Source: DRPG01 sp964655065 (GTDB lineage Bacteria; Myxococcota_A; UBA796; GCA-2862545). From it: a DNA stretch of 64,000 bases. Each line of letters begins with the position of its first letter. Position 1 is the stretch's first letter. The notes beneath the pieces are model-generated. The model worked only from the letters and a program-made list of their open reading frames with translations. It had not been told where the DNA came from and made no database searches. Positions 53,831 through 63,262 of this stretch are shown piece after piece. A program made the translations under genes and the position numbers. The stretch covers positions 62,001 through 126,000 of the forward strand of contig CAZZLC010000005.1 of NCBI GenBank assembly GCA_964655065.1, read 5' to 3'.

Positions 53831-54034
53831 GTGAACGAAGCGAAGAAGACCTACATCGTCCAGCAGGGAGAACAGTCCGAGAAGGTGCGTGGCCGCGACG
53901 CCGCAGTGCGAAAGGCACGTCGCTGGAGCGCCACCCGCAAGTTCCGCCCCGTCCAGCTCGAGCGCGCCGACCAGAAGATGCGCATGGTGTTCCGCAAGGG
54001 TGAGCTCGAGAACTACGTGTTGGAGCTGCGGTAA
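53831..54034 (+). CDS. Small basic protein upstream of infC, unknown
   Basis: The 67-residue product starts best at GTG 53831 after GGGAGA; an ATG at 53792 would add 13 residues. Its composition is strongly basic (VRGRDAAVRKARRWSATRKF, then LERADQKMRMVFRKGELENY), so it may bind RNA or the ribosome. Its stop shares a base with the infC start (TAATG), so translation of the two is coupled. I do not recognise the family. Confidence 0.55.
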   Translation: MNEAKKTYIVQQGEQSEKVRGRDAAVRKARRWSATRKFRPVQLERADQKMRMVFRKGELENYVLELR

Positions 54035-54576
54035 TGGGATTTCGACGCAGAGGCCGCCGCCTCCCCCCTCCGGCAGAGGGTCCGCGGGTCAACGAGCAGG
54101 TTCGGGCCCGTCGCGTGGTCGTCGTCGACGAGGAGGGCAACAAGCTCGGGGAGTTTCAGCCCGTCGACGCGATGGCGCTCGCGCAGGAGCGAGGGCTCGA
54201 CCTCGTCGAGGTCGCCCCCGACGCCGACCCTCCCGTCTGCCGCTTCGCCGACTTCGGGAAGATGAAGTACGAGCGCAAGAAGCAGAAGTCGGCGGCCCGG
54301 AAGTCGCAGGTCCAGCGCCAGCTCAAGGAGCTGAAGGTCCGGCCGAAGACCGACGACCACGACCTCGCCGTCAAGATCCGCAAGGCGAAGGACTTCCTCG
54401 ATCGCGGTGATCAGGTCAAGGTCGTCGTGTTCTTCCGGGGACGCGAGCATGCCCACCGCGACATCGGCGCGGACCAGTGCCACCGGATCGCCGACGCGGT
54501 CAGCGAGGTCGGACGCATCGAGAGTCAGCCCCGAATGGAGGGGCGGCGAATGCACATGATCCTCACCCCGGTGTAG
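54034..54576 (+). CDS. infC: Translation initiation factor IF-3
   Basis: The 180-residue protein holds back the 50S subunit and checks start-codon pairing on the 30S subunit. Its N domain has RVNEQVRARRVVVVDEEGN and PPVCRFADFGKMKYERKKQK; its C domain has KVVVFFRGREHAHRDIGADQ. Both are standard. The usual downstream rpmI and rplT are absent; MscS and DUF432 genes face it instead. The ATG overlaps the preceding stop. The last 14 bases overlap the convergent MscS gene. Confidence 0.95.
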   Translation: MGFRRRGRRLPPPAEGPRVNEQVRARRVVVVDEEGNKLGEFQPVDAMALAQERGLDLVEVAPDADPPVCRFADFGKMKYERKKQKSAARKSQVQRQLKELKVRPKTDDHDLAVKIRKAKDFLDRGDQVKVVVFFRGREHAHRDIGADQCHRIADAVSEVGRIESQPRMEGRRMHMILTPV

Positions 54577-55414
54577 GGCCGACCGCCTTGGTCGGCTCTC
54601 CCCCGACCATCCGACGCACCGGCACCGCCAGCGCGATGCCGTGTGCATCGAACGCCTGGTGTACGAGGCCCGGCAGGGTGTTGATCAGCCGCACCCAGTT
54701 GGGCGTCGCGGTCCACACCGAGAACTGCAAGCGGGTTCCGCTCTCCTCGAACTCGCCGAACCACACCACGGGCGCAGGCTCGTCGAGGCAGATCGGGTAG
54801 TTCCTGGCGACGTCGATCAGGACGACCTTCACGGTCTCGAGGTCGGCGTCGTGAGGAACCCGGACCTGGAGATCGAACCGCCGGATGGGGAAGTGGGTGA
54901 GGTTCTTGAGCTTCACCTTGAGGAGCGTCTCGTTGGGGACGCGGACGAGCAGGTTGGCGAAGGTCCGCATCTTGATGCTCAGCAGGTCGATGCCAATCAC
55001 CTCGCCGACCTCTCCCTCGACCTCGATGATGTCGCCCACAACGAAGGGGCGCTCGCCGAGCAGGAACAGCCCGCTGATGACGTTGGACGCCGACGTCTGC
55101 GCGGCGAACCCGAGGGCGACCGAGAGGACCCCCGCCGCACCGACGAGCACCGTCAGGTCTACGCCGAGCTGCTGAAGCGCGGTCACCAGGAAGAGCGCGA
55201 GCAGCCCGTAATAGGTGACGAGCCTCGCGACGAGGGAGCCCTGTGCGTCGAGCTGACGTCGGGTGAGCCTCGAGATCGTGTTGGCTGCGACGCGAGCGAT
55301 CCCCCAGCCGACCAGCGCGATGGCCAGGGCGACGCCAACCCGCGCCAGCAGGGCGGGGTCTGCCCACGGTAGCGTCGTCAACCACGTGCGTGCCTGGGCG
55401 AGCAGCTCGTCCAT
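54563..55414 (-). CDS. MscS-family mechanosensitive channel
   Basis: The 283-residue inner-membrane channel lets ions out when the membrane is stretched. It has three N-terminal helices, with TM3 as VGAAGVLSVALGFAAQTSASNV, the glycine/alanine-rich pore segment, then the beta domain (GLFLLGERPFVVGDIIEVEG) and the C-terminal alpha/beta cage. The length matches the short YggB form. Start: ATG at 55412-55414. The DUF432 gene lies two bases upstream, a recurrent pairing. It ends against infC. Confidence 0.9.
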   Translation of the reverse strand: MDELLAQARTWLTTLPWADPALLARVGVALAIALVGWGIARVAANTISRLTRRQLDAQGSLVARLVTYYGLLALFLVTALQQLGVDLTVLVGAAGVLSVALGFAAQTSASNVISGLFLLGERPFVVGDIIEVEGEVGEVIGIDLLSIKMRTFANLLVRVPNETLLKVKLKNLTHFPIRRFDLQVRVPHDADLETVKVVLIDVARNYPICLDEPAPVVWFGEFEESGTRLQFSVWTATPNWVRLINTLPGLVHQAFDAHGIALAVPVRRMVGGEPTKAVGPTPG

Positions 55415-55416
55415 CG

Positions 55417-56196
55417 TCAGTCCCCTGCCAGCAAGGCGCCGAGGGCGCGCACCACGATGTTCGGGAGACCGGGCGCTCTCGCGGCCACGAGTCGCTCGGT
55501 GGCTCCGGCGACGGCGGGCGGCCGGTTGGCCAGCGTGACCTCCGCGCTCGGCTCGCCGCCCTTGCGCACCACGGTGACCGTGGGCGTCCACAACACGTTG
55601 TCCGCGGAGGCGAACAGCGACAGCCACGGGGCCGGGATCTGCACCCGCTCGAGCAGCAGTCGGTCCGAGCCCTGGTTGCGGACCCGGATCTCGGTGCGCA
55701 CCCGACCGGGGCGCACGGGGAGATCCTGCAGCTGGAGTCGCGCCGCGGTCGGGCTCGCGTAGCAGAGCTGACCGTCCATCGTGCTGGCGCCGAACCACGT
55801 GTCGGAGAGGCGTCTCGACGGCAGGGTCGCGAGCGTCCCGGTGCCCCCCGTGATCTCCAGCCAGCTCGGCGTGCTCACGTAGAAGGTGACGGTCTGGTCA
55901 GGGAGGACCGCGATCGCGGGGTCCGGTCGGACCACGATGGGCCGGTCCGCGGGGACGGGCTGGAGGGAGATGCGCTCGTCGGTCGCGGTGGTGGCGAATC
56001 TCGTGACCTCGGCGTCGGTCGGCGGCGACAGGTCGCCGGGGCCTTCGATGGCGAGACGGTCCAGCTCGTCGGGGTCGTCCCGGGTGGCGACCCGCCACTC
56101 GCTCGCGTGGCCGGCGATCCACAGCTCGAGGGGGCCAATCGTCCAGCGGACGGCCTGACCGCGCGGGATCTCGCGGCTCCCCCACCACGCGCGCAC
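55417..56196 (-). CDS. DUF432 family protein paired with MscS
   Basis: The 259-residue beta-rich protein matches DUF432, a family commonly found next to MscS channels, in archaea and some bacteria. WTIGPLELWIAGHASEWRVA near the start and RTEIRVRNQGSDRLLLERVQIP in the middle are typical; there is no membrane segment. The GTG start is one base after the fumarase stop, so the three genes fumC, DUF432 and mscS form one operon. The role is unknown, possibly a channel regulator. Confidence 0.7.
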   Translation of the reverse strand: MRAWWGSREIPRGQAVRWTIGPLELWIAGHASEWRVATRDDPDELDRLAIEGPGDLSPPTDAEVTRFATTATDERISLQPVPADRPIVVRPDPAIAVLPDQTVTFYVSTPSWLEITGGTGTLATLPSRRLSDTWFGASTMDGQLCYASPTAARLQLQDLPVRPGRVRTEIRVRNQGSDRLLLERVQIPAPWLSLFASADNVLWTPTVTVVRKGGEPSAEVTLANRPPAVAGATERLVAARAPGLPNIVVRALGALLAGD

Positions 56197-56197
56197 G

Positions 56198-57583
<1,386 letters not shown>

Positions 57584-57895
57584 GGGCTTCCTCCGCGCAT
57601 CTGATGTCACCTGTTGACCAACGCGAGGATCGCGCCGAGTCAACCGAGGCCCGACCGTCGACGCCCGAGAGGCGAGATGGCGCGTACAGAAGCCGCTCGT
57701 CGAGATCGATGAGATCGTCCGAACGAGATGTCTGCAGTGGACGCCGGAAGGCGATAGAGTGCTGCGGCGTTGGGAGGGCCCCCGCACTGGGCGGAACGGG
57801 CCCGAAGACCGGGACCACCTGGGGCCGTAACCGTCACCCCGCTGCAACTCCTGGTCGCCTTCACAACAGTATCATCGGGGCACTGGGGGTCAGCA
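57584..57895. other. Intergenic region between fumC and the Tad-like operon
   Basis: This 312-base gap separates divergent genes and should hold the promoters of both. I saw no strong -35/-10 pair, no sigma-54 site and no conserved RNA structure. The plus-strand reading frame from 57770 is open but lacks protein-like sequence before the ATG at 57896. Nothing else identified. Confidence 0.5.
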
Positions 57896-59059
57896 ATGTG
57901 GTTCAAGCCAGGTTCGAGGCGCGGATCCTACGCCGCGCTCTATGCGCTCACGGCGGGGCTCTTCATTGGATTCGGAGCGATTGCGGTCGACATCTCGATG
58001 CTTCGGCTCGCCGACGCCGAGATTCAGGCGGTGGCTGACGCGGCGGCGCAGGCGGGCGTGCTCGAGCTGCGGCGAACCGACAACCAGGCGCAGGCGTCGA
58101 ACATCGCCACCCAGGTGATCACCGAGAACCGGGTCGCGGGCATCACGCCGAACGCCGACCTCGTCGACTTCGGGCTCTACGAGGGCGGGCTGTTCGCGAG
58201 CAACAACGTGCAGGCCAATGCCGTGCGGATCGACGTCTCGGCCGACATGAGCCTGCCGTTCTCGTCGTTCTGGGGCGACGGCGTCCGCACGGTCAGCGCT
58301 CGGGCCACGGCCGCGGCGCGCGCGCTCCACACCGTCCTCGTGGTGGACATCACCAACTCGTGGAGCCTCGCGAACTTCCTGAACGCGCGTGACGGCGTGC
58401 TCGCCGCCTACGACCAGGTGACCTCGGCGGCGAGCAACGCCGACCGCATCGGCTGCGTCATCTTCTACGGAAAGTACGGCGTCGAGTACGTGCCGCTCAT
58501 GTTGGTGACCCAGGCGCTCGCGACCAACCAGCGGGCTCGACTCGAGCAGCTTCGGCCCGCCAACCTCCCTGCGGAGTGCCCCGGGGGGGAGAAGTGTGCA
58601 CCGCAGATGCCGACGCAGTTCCCCGACGAGACGGGTACCGACCACGCGATCGGCATCCAGATGGCGGTGAAGCAGTTCGCCGAGAACCCCGACCCGAGCG
58701 TCTACCGCGCCATGATCGTGGTGACCGACGGGCAGCCGGCCAACGTCGGCGCCCACACGCAGCGGATCGCCGCCGGCGACTACAGCGACCTGCTGAAGTT
58801 CCCGGGAAGTCGCTACGAGTTCACCGGCATCGTCGCCCGGACGGTCGCCCAGATCCGCACCGACACGGTCGCGTTCGCGCAGGCGGCCTGGGCCAACGCC
58901 GAGGTCAACACCTGGTTCGTGTCGTTCCTGCAAGACGAGCAGTTCATGCGGGACTCGGCCCAGGGTGACGGCTACTTCATCCGCGCCACCAACTCGGCCG
59001 ACCTCGTCGATATCTTCCGCGATATCGCCGAGTCGCTGCCCATCGCCCTCGTGGAGTGA
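57896..59059 (+). CDS. TadG-like protein with a von Willebrand factor A-type domain
   Basis: The 387-residue protein begins with a positively charged N terminus and one hydrophobic segment (YAALYALTAGLFIGFGAIAV) followed by a TadE/TadG-like helix (DISMLRLADAEIQAVADAAAQAG). Residues about 140-380 resemble a vWA domain: TVLVVDITNSWS with Asp-x-Thr-x-Ser in the MIDAS position, and VVTDGQPANVG later. It probably forms part of the Tad pilus or a surface adhesin. ATG after GGGGG. It is the first of three genes; the Tad secretion machinery (TadA, B, C, Z, RcpA) is not in the window. Confidence 0.78.
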   Translation: MWFKPGSRRGSYAALYALTAGLFIGFGAIAVDISMLRLADAEIQAVADAAAQAGVLELRRTDNQAQASNIATQVITENRVAGITPNADLVDFGLYEGGLFASNNVQANAVRIDVSADMSLPFSSFWGDGVRTVSARATAAARALHTVLVVDITNSWSLANFLNARDGVLAAYDQVTSAASNADRIGCVIFYGKYGVEYVPLMLVTQALATNQRARLEQLRPANLPAECPGGEKCAPQMPTQFPDETGTDHAIGIQMAVKQFAENPDPSVYRAMIVVTDGQPANVGAHTQRIAAGDYSDLLKFPGSRYEFTGIVARTVAQIRTDTVAFAQAAWANAEVNTWFVSFLQDEQFMRDSAQGDGYFIRATNSADLVDIFRDIAESLPIALVE

Positions 59060-59062
59060 ATC

Positions 59063-59503
59063 ATGAAGCGGGTCTCGACCGAGAAGCGTGGGGCGAACGC
59101 CCTCGAGTTCGCCCTCCTCCTGCCGGTGTTCGTGCTCCTGCTCGGCGGCAGCATCGACCTCTCCCAGATGATGCTGGCCCAGGGCGCGATGCGCACCGCG
59201 GTCGGCCGGGGATGCCGAGCGGGTACGCTCGTGGATCCCGGCCTGGCGGAAGCCAACGTCTCCGCCGTCATCAACACCGCCAAGACCTCCGTGCTCAACG
59301 CGTACCAGAGCAATGTCGGCCCCTGCCCGAGCTGCGTGGTCACCGTGACCCTCGAGGGCGCGATTCCCAACCGCGCCGTGCGCTGCAGGCTCTCCGCTCC
59401 GTGGGCGGGGGGGCTCACCCCGGGCCTCTCTGGCCTCACCGCTGGTACCATGACCGACGAGGCGGTCTACCGCCTCGAATTCCAGAGGGCTCCCGCACCA
59501 TGA
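59063..59503 (+). CDS. TadE-like pseudopilin
   Basis: The 146-residue protein carries the TadE-type N terminus: GANALEFALLLPVFVLLLGGSI, with a Glu five residues into the hydrophobic helix as in pseudopilins processed by TadV. The remainder is a beta-rich soluble domain with a Cys pair in CPSC. It lies three bases after the vWA gene and overlaps the next TadE-like gene by four bases (ATGA). Confidence 0.8.
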   Translation: MKRVSTEKRGANALEFALLLPVFVLLLGGSIDLSQMMLAQGAMRTAVGRGCRAGTLVDPGLAEANVSAVINTAKTSVLNAYQSNVGPCPSCVVTVTLEGAIPNRAVRCRLSAPWAGGLTPGLSGLTAGTMTDEAVYRLEFQRAPAP

Positions 59504-59949
59504 CCACTCGTTCTACGATTCGCCGCCGTGGGGCCAGCGCCGTCGAGTTCGCGTTGGCCTTTCCCTTCGTCGTTCTCATGCTCGTCGCGTCGGCCGACTT
59601 CGCCATGTGGTCGTTCGCGCGGCAGGCGGTCAGCCGCTCCGTGCAGGACGGCGCCCGCGAGGCGAGCCGCCTGACGCTGCCCGCCGATGCCACCGACAGC
59701 GCTCCGCTCACCAACCTCGCGCGGAACACCACCACGACGGCGCTGTCCACCTGGGGCCTCAATGCGGGCGCCGCCACCATCACCACGAGCTGGCTGCCCG
59801 ACGCGAGCACCCGCTACTTCCTCCGGGTCCGCGCGTCGGTGCCGTACCGCTCGTTCTTCGGCGTGGCTTCGCCGTTCGACGGTCCGGTCGTCAAGGAGTT
59901 CGTGCTGTACACGCAGGAGCAGACGCCCCCCGGCACCGTGGTCCCCTGA
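59500..59949 (+). CDS. TadE-like pseudopilin, second copy
   Basis: The 149-residue protein repeats the TadE pattern (RRGASAVEFALAFPFVVLMLVASADF), with Glu at the same place, followed by a helix rich in Ala, Arg and Ser and a short beta region. It is a divergent sister of the gene before it and shares its operon. It ends in front of a 9-bp hairpin (59984-60004) that should terminate transcription. Confidence 0.8.
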   Translation: MTTRSTIRRRGASAVEFALAFPFVVLMLVASADFAMWSFARQAVSRSVQDGAREASRLTLPADATDSAPLTNLARNTTTTALSTWGLNAGAATITTSWLPDASTRYFLRVRASVPYRSFFGVASPFDGPVVKEFVLYTQEQTPPGTVVP

Positions 59950-59983
59950 CTGTCGACACGCGTTGCGCGGCTGAGCCGAAGAG

Positions 59984-60004
59984 CCGGCGAGCAAGGCTCG
60001 CCGG
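59984..60004. terminator. Bidirectional hairpin terminator
   Basis: CCGGCGAGC (59984-59992), an AAG loop and GCTCGCCGG (59996-60004) form a perfect 9-bp stem. A T-containing stretch (TCTGTTCGTCT) follows on the plus strand. It separates the Tad-like operon from the convergent collagen-like lipoprotein gene. Confidence 0.6.
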
Positions 60005-60031
60005 GTCTGTTCGTCTGGTGGACCGAATCGG

Positions 60032-61750
60032 TCAGCGGACGACGGTGATCTCGTAGATCGTGGTCGAGCCCGTGACCTCGCTGCCGACGATGAGCCACGG
60101 GGTGCCCGTCGGGGTGTCCGCGTCGCTCACGAAGGTCAGCCCCTCGGGGGCGAGGTCTCCGCCGTTGCCCGCCTCGAGCGTGTCCTGGTCGGCGGTGAAG
60201 TCGCGGTTGTTGAGGTACTGCACGAAGGCCGGGCTCTCCGGGTTCGTGACGTCGTAGACCATGATGCCGCCGATCCGCTCGAGACCGACGAACGCGTAGT
60301 TGCGGGTCCCGATCTGGCCGACGACGACACCTTCGGGCTCGGGGCCCTTGTCCTCGGACCGGGACTCGCCGTCGTTCTCGTCGTCGGTGGTGTTGAACCC
60401 GATCTCACCGATGCGCTGGGCGGTGATGACCTCGAAGTCGCTGCCCGAGTCGAACACCAGGCCGCCGGTGGCGTCCCAGATCGAGAAGGAGCGCGCGCCG
60501 AAGGTGTGGATGCGCGTGAGGTTGGTGGTGCCGAACCGGTTCGTCATCTTGAGGTTGCCGATGTTCTCGGGGAGCTGCAGCTCGGCGGCGTTCGGGAACA
60601 CCGTGGGGTCGAGGGTCACCTCGCCCACCGTGGTCTCGTCGGTCAAGACGATGGCGTCGTCGAACTCGTACTCGACCGCGTCGCCCTCGTTGGCGGTCAC
60701 GATGTAGGTGCCGCCGTCGATGCCCTCGTAGGCCGCGATGGCGTCGGGCTGGTACATGCCGAACACCGGCCAGTTGCGGATGTTGATGCCGCCGTCTTCT
60801 TCGGAGGCGTCGAGCTCGTTGCCGGGGATGCCGTGGTTCTTGGTGCCGAGCCACAGGACCCTCTGGAACTCGGCGGAGGCGACGTCGAGCACGGCCAGGG
60901 CGTTGTGCTCCTGGCAGGCCACGTACGCTGTCGCCCCATCGGGCGAGACCGCGATGTACTCGGGCTCGAGCTCCGCGGCGCGGGTGCTGCCGAAGAGGAG
61001 CGCGATGCTCGGATCGAACAGGTTCTCCTTGGGGCCCCCGACGTTGAAGTCGGTGAACGTCGCGGTGCGGACATTGGCCTGCGTCACGTTGGCCGCGCCG
61101 CCGCTGATGTCGATCACGCTGACCGACCCCTCGGGGTTGACGGTGACCTGGTCGTTCGGCTCGCCCTCGTTGGCGACGAGGACGGTGTTGCCGTCCGGGG
61201 TGAAGGTCACCATGTCGGGCAGCGGGCCCACGTCCACGATGGCGAGCTGGGCGAGCGTCGCGGCGTCGAAGAACGCGACGGCGCCGTTGATCTGGATGCT
61301 GGAGTCGACCGCGTCCACGCGCTCGATCGCGACGGCGACGACGCCATCGTCGACGGCCACGCTGTTCGCACCGACGCCGAGGGCCGAGGCGTCGATGGTG
61401 TCGACGAGCGACGGGGTGACCGGATTGGAGACGTCGAGAACGTCGACGGTGGTGTCGAGGGCGTTGACCACGAAGACCTGGTCGTTGGCCGCGTCAAAGG
61501 CGGTGATCTCGGCGGCGCTCTCCCCGAAGGCGTCGGGGGCGACGTAGCGGCCGACCTGGGTGAGGAAGATCGTCTGGAAGCCGTCGTTGCCGTTGGCGCC
61601 GGGCTCACCGGCGGGACCCGCGGGGCCCTGCAGGCCGATGGGGCCCTCGTCGCCGCGGTCGCCCTGCGGGCCTGCGGGGCCGTCGGGGCCCTCGCACGCG
61701 GCCAGCGAGAGGGTCATCACTGCGGCCACCAGGCCTGTGCTCCACTTCAT
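60032..61750 (-). CDS. Lipoprotein with collagen-like repeat and choice-of-anchor I (beta-propeller) domain
   Basis: The 572-residue protein begins MKWSTGLVAAVMTLSLAAC, a lipoprotein leader, followed at once by 12 collagen-type Gly-X-Y triplets (GPDGPAGPQGDRGDEGPIGL and on). The rest is a beta-propeller with stretches such as VFVVNALDTTVDVLDVSNP, EYIAVSPDGATAYVACQEHN and LAPEGLTFVSDADTPTGTP, as in choice-of-anchor I/alkaline-phosphatase-like surface proteins. The collagen stalk would hold the propeller off the membrane. Start: ATG at 61748-61750. Function is probably surface binding or ion-dependent esterase activity; not proven. Confidence 0.8.
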   Translation of the reverse strand: MKWSTGLVAAVMTLSLAACEGPDGPAGPQGDRGDEGPIGLQGPAGPAGEPGANGNDGFQTIFLTQVGRYVAPDAFGESAAEITAFDAANDQVFVVNALDTTVDVLDVSNPVTPSLVDTIDASALGVGANSVAVDDGVVAVAIERVDAVDSSIQINGAVAFFDAATLAQLAIVDVGPLPDMVTFTPDGNTVLVANEGEPNDQVTVNPEGSVSVIDISGGAANVTQANVRTATFTDFNVGGPKENLFDPSIALLFGSTRAAELEPEYIAVSPDGATAYVACQEHNALAVLDVASAEFQRVLWLGTKNHGIPGNELDASEEDGGINIRNWPVFGMYQPDAIAAYEGIDGGTYIVTANEGDAVEYEFDDAIVLTDETTVGEVTLDPTVFPNAAELQLPENIGNLKMTNRFGTTNLTRIHTFGARSFSIWDATGGLVFDSGSDFEVITAQRIGEIGFNTTDDENDGESRSEDKGPEPEGVVVGQIGTRNYAFVGLERIGGIMVYDVTNPESPAFVQYLNNRDFTADQDTLEAGNGGDLAPEGLTFVSDADTPTGTPWLIVGSEVTGSTTIYEITVVR

Positions 61751-61918
61751 GGTTCCTCCATCGTGGGGACCCCGCCCCGTATTGACGAGCCGAATACCGC
61801 TCGAGGTCGGTTGGATGACGACTGAGCAACGGGCCCGGGTGGGGGGGCATGAACCTACGTTCGCGAGGTGGTGGAGAGCAGCCTCGAGAGGATGTCGCAG
61901 CTCGGCTTCATCGCGTGA

Positions 61919-63208
61919 TCACGGTTCCGGGATCACGCCCAGCATCGCCAGGCACATCTCGTCGGTGGTCTGCTCGCCGAGCCTCACGTCGATGGGTTGC
62001 TCGAGGCCCTGCTCGGCCAGGAGCTCGGCGACCTTGGGGTTGTCGAGGGTGTTGTCGTAGGTGCAGCGCACCACGAGTCGCTCCCCGGGTGCAAGGACGG
62101 GCAGATCGGCGAGCGGTGCGTCGTAGCGGTAGAGGAGCTGCCAGTCGAAGTCCCACTCGGGAATGGTGAGCAGGCAAGTCTCGTCGCCGTCCTCGTGCTG
62201 GATGCGGACGTCGATCGACGTGCCGACCCAGTGCAGGTGCCCGCCGACGCTGAAGATGCGGAACGCGGGACCCCGGGCGGGAGCATCGAAGTGGATCGTC
62301 TCGACGTGATCGCGGGCTCCCGCAGGGATGCGGAACTCGGGCACGTCGCTGCGGTCCTCGGGGCCCGGCTGGAGCCCGCGACGGTTCCCGATGAGGGTGG
62401 CCAGCGCGGGCTGGGCGGGAGGGTCGGTGGTCCAGCGGATCTCGATCCCGGTGGCGTCGTCGTGCACCTCGCCGGGCACCGGGTGGTAGTGCACGGAGAC
62501 CACGAAGCGAGCGCCGGGGTTCAGCGGAAACCCCGTGTCGGGTGGGAGCTCGTAGGGAAGCTGCCCCGGGGCCCAGGGCTGCAGCAGGTCGGTGTTGGGC
62601 ACGCCGCTGCCTCCGAAGCAGGGCCACACGTCGTCACCTCGCGCGGCCGAGGCGCCCGTCGGGTCCGAGAACACGAGCGCGTGGTGGACCACCGCGGGGT
62701 CACCAGGCACCACCTGCAGGCCGGTCACCCAGACGGGCTCGTCGAGCTCGGGGTCGAAGGAGCGGCACAGGTACTGGTCCTCGGACCCGCTGATGGAGAC
62801 CGACGACGGGGGTAGCAGGGTGACCGACGAGTCCGGGAGCGCGGTGAGGTCCGGCGGGGCGGGGATGGTCTCCGGGGGCCCGGCGGGGGCGCCCGCGAGG
62901 TGCCAGGCCTCGATGGTCGCGATCTCCTGGTCGGTGAGGCGGAGATCGTCGAGCCAGGGATGAGGGGGCTCGCAGGTCTCCGTGTCGAGCGCAAGCCACG
63001 GCGGCATGCGTCGCGACGCGGTGGCACTCACGATGAGCTCGGAGAGTGGCGCGGCCTGGGCGTGCGTGTCGAACGTGAAGGGGGCGATGCCGCCGTCGCG
63101 GTGGCAGCCGCCGCAGTGCTCCGCGAGCAGAGGCGCCACGTCTTGGTGGTAGGTCGGTGCGTCGTCGGGCGGCGGATCGCCAGCGCAAGCAGCCACGAGC
63201 AGCAACAT
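61919..63208 (-). CDS. Lipoprotein with c-type haem motif and PHM-like copper monooxygenase domain
   Basis: The 429-residue product begins MLLLVAACAG, a lipoprotein leader. C32, C35 and H36 (CGGCH) make a haem c binding site, with MPPW downstream as the possible Met ligand. From about residue 140 the sequence resembles copper type II ascorbate-dependent monooxygenases (PHM/DBM): AVVHHALVFSDP, VSVHYHPVPGEV and GGHLHWVGTSIDV, with His where copper sites occur. The fusion could let haem deliver electrons to copper. Such proteins are common and uncharacterised in Myxococcota and Planctomycetes. Substrate unknown. Confidence 0.78.
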   Translation of the reverse strand: MLLLVAACAGDPPPDDAPTYHQDVAPLLAEHCGGCHRDGGIAPFTFDTHAQAAPLSELIVSATASRRMPPWLALDTETCEPPHPWLDDLRLTDQEIATIEAWHLAGAPAGPPETIPAPPDLTALPDSSVTLLPPSSVSISGSEDQYLCRSFDPELDEPVWVTGLQVVPGDPAVVHHALVFSDPTGASAARGDDVWPCFGGSGVPNTDLLQPWAPGQLPYELPPDTGFPLNPGARFVVSVHYHPVPGEVHDDATGIEIRWTTDPPAQPALATLIGNRRGLQPGPEDRSDVPEFRIPAGARDHVETIHFDAPARGPAFRIFSVGGHLHWVGTSIDVRIQHEDGDETCLLTIPEWDFDWQLLYRYDAPLADLPVLAPGERLVVRCTYDNTLDNPKVAELLAEQGLEQPIDVRLGEQTTDEMCLAMLGVIPEP

Positions 63209-63262
63209 GGGAGCCTCCGGGAGCGGGACCCCATTTAACGCCGGGAGGCTCCGAGTATTGGA

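Noticed and set aside
57896..59949. Pilus operon as a complete Tad system
   Set aside because: Only the pilin-like subunits are present; ATPase, platform and secretin genes are not in the window.
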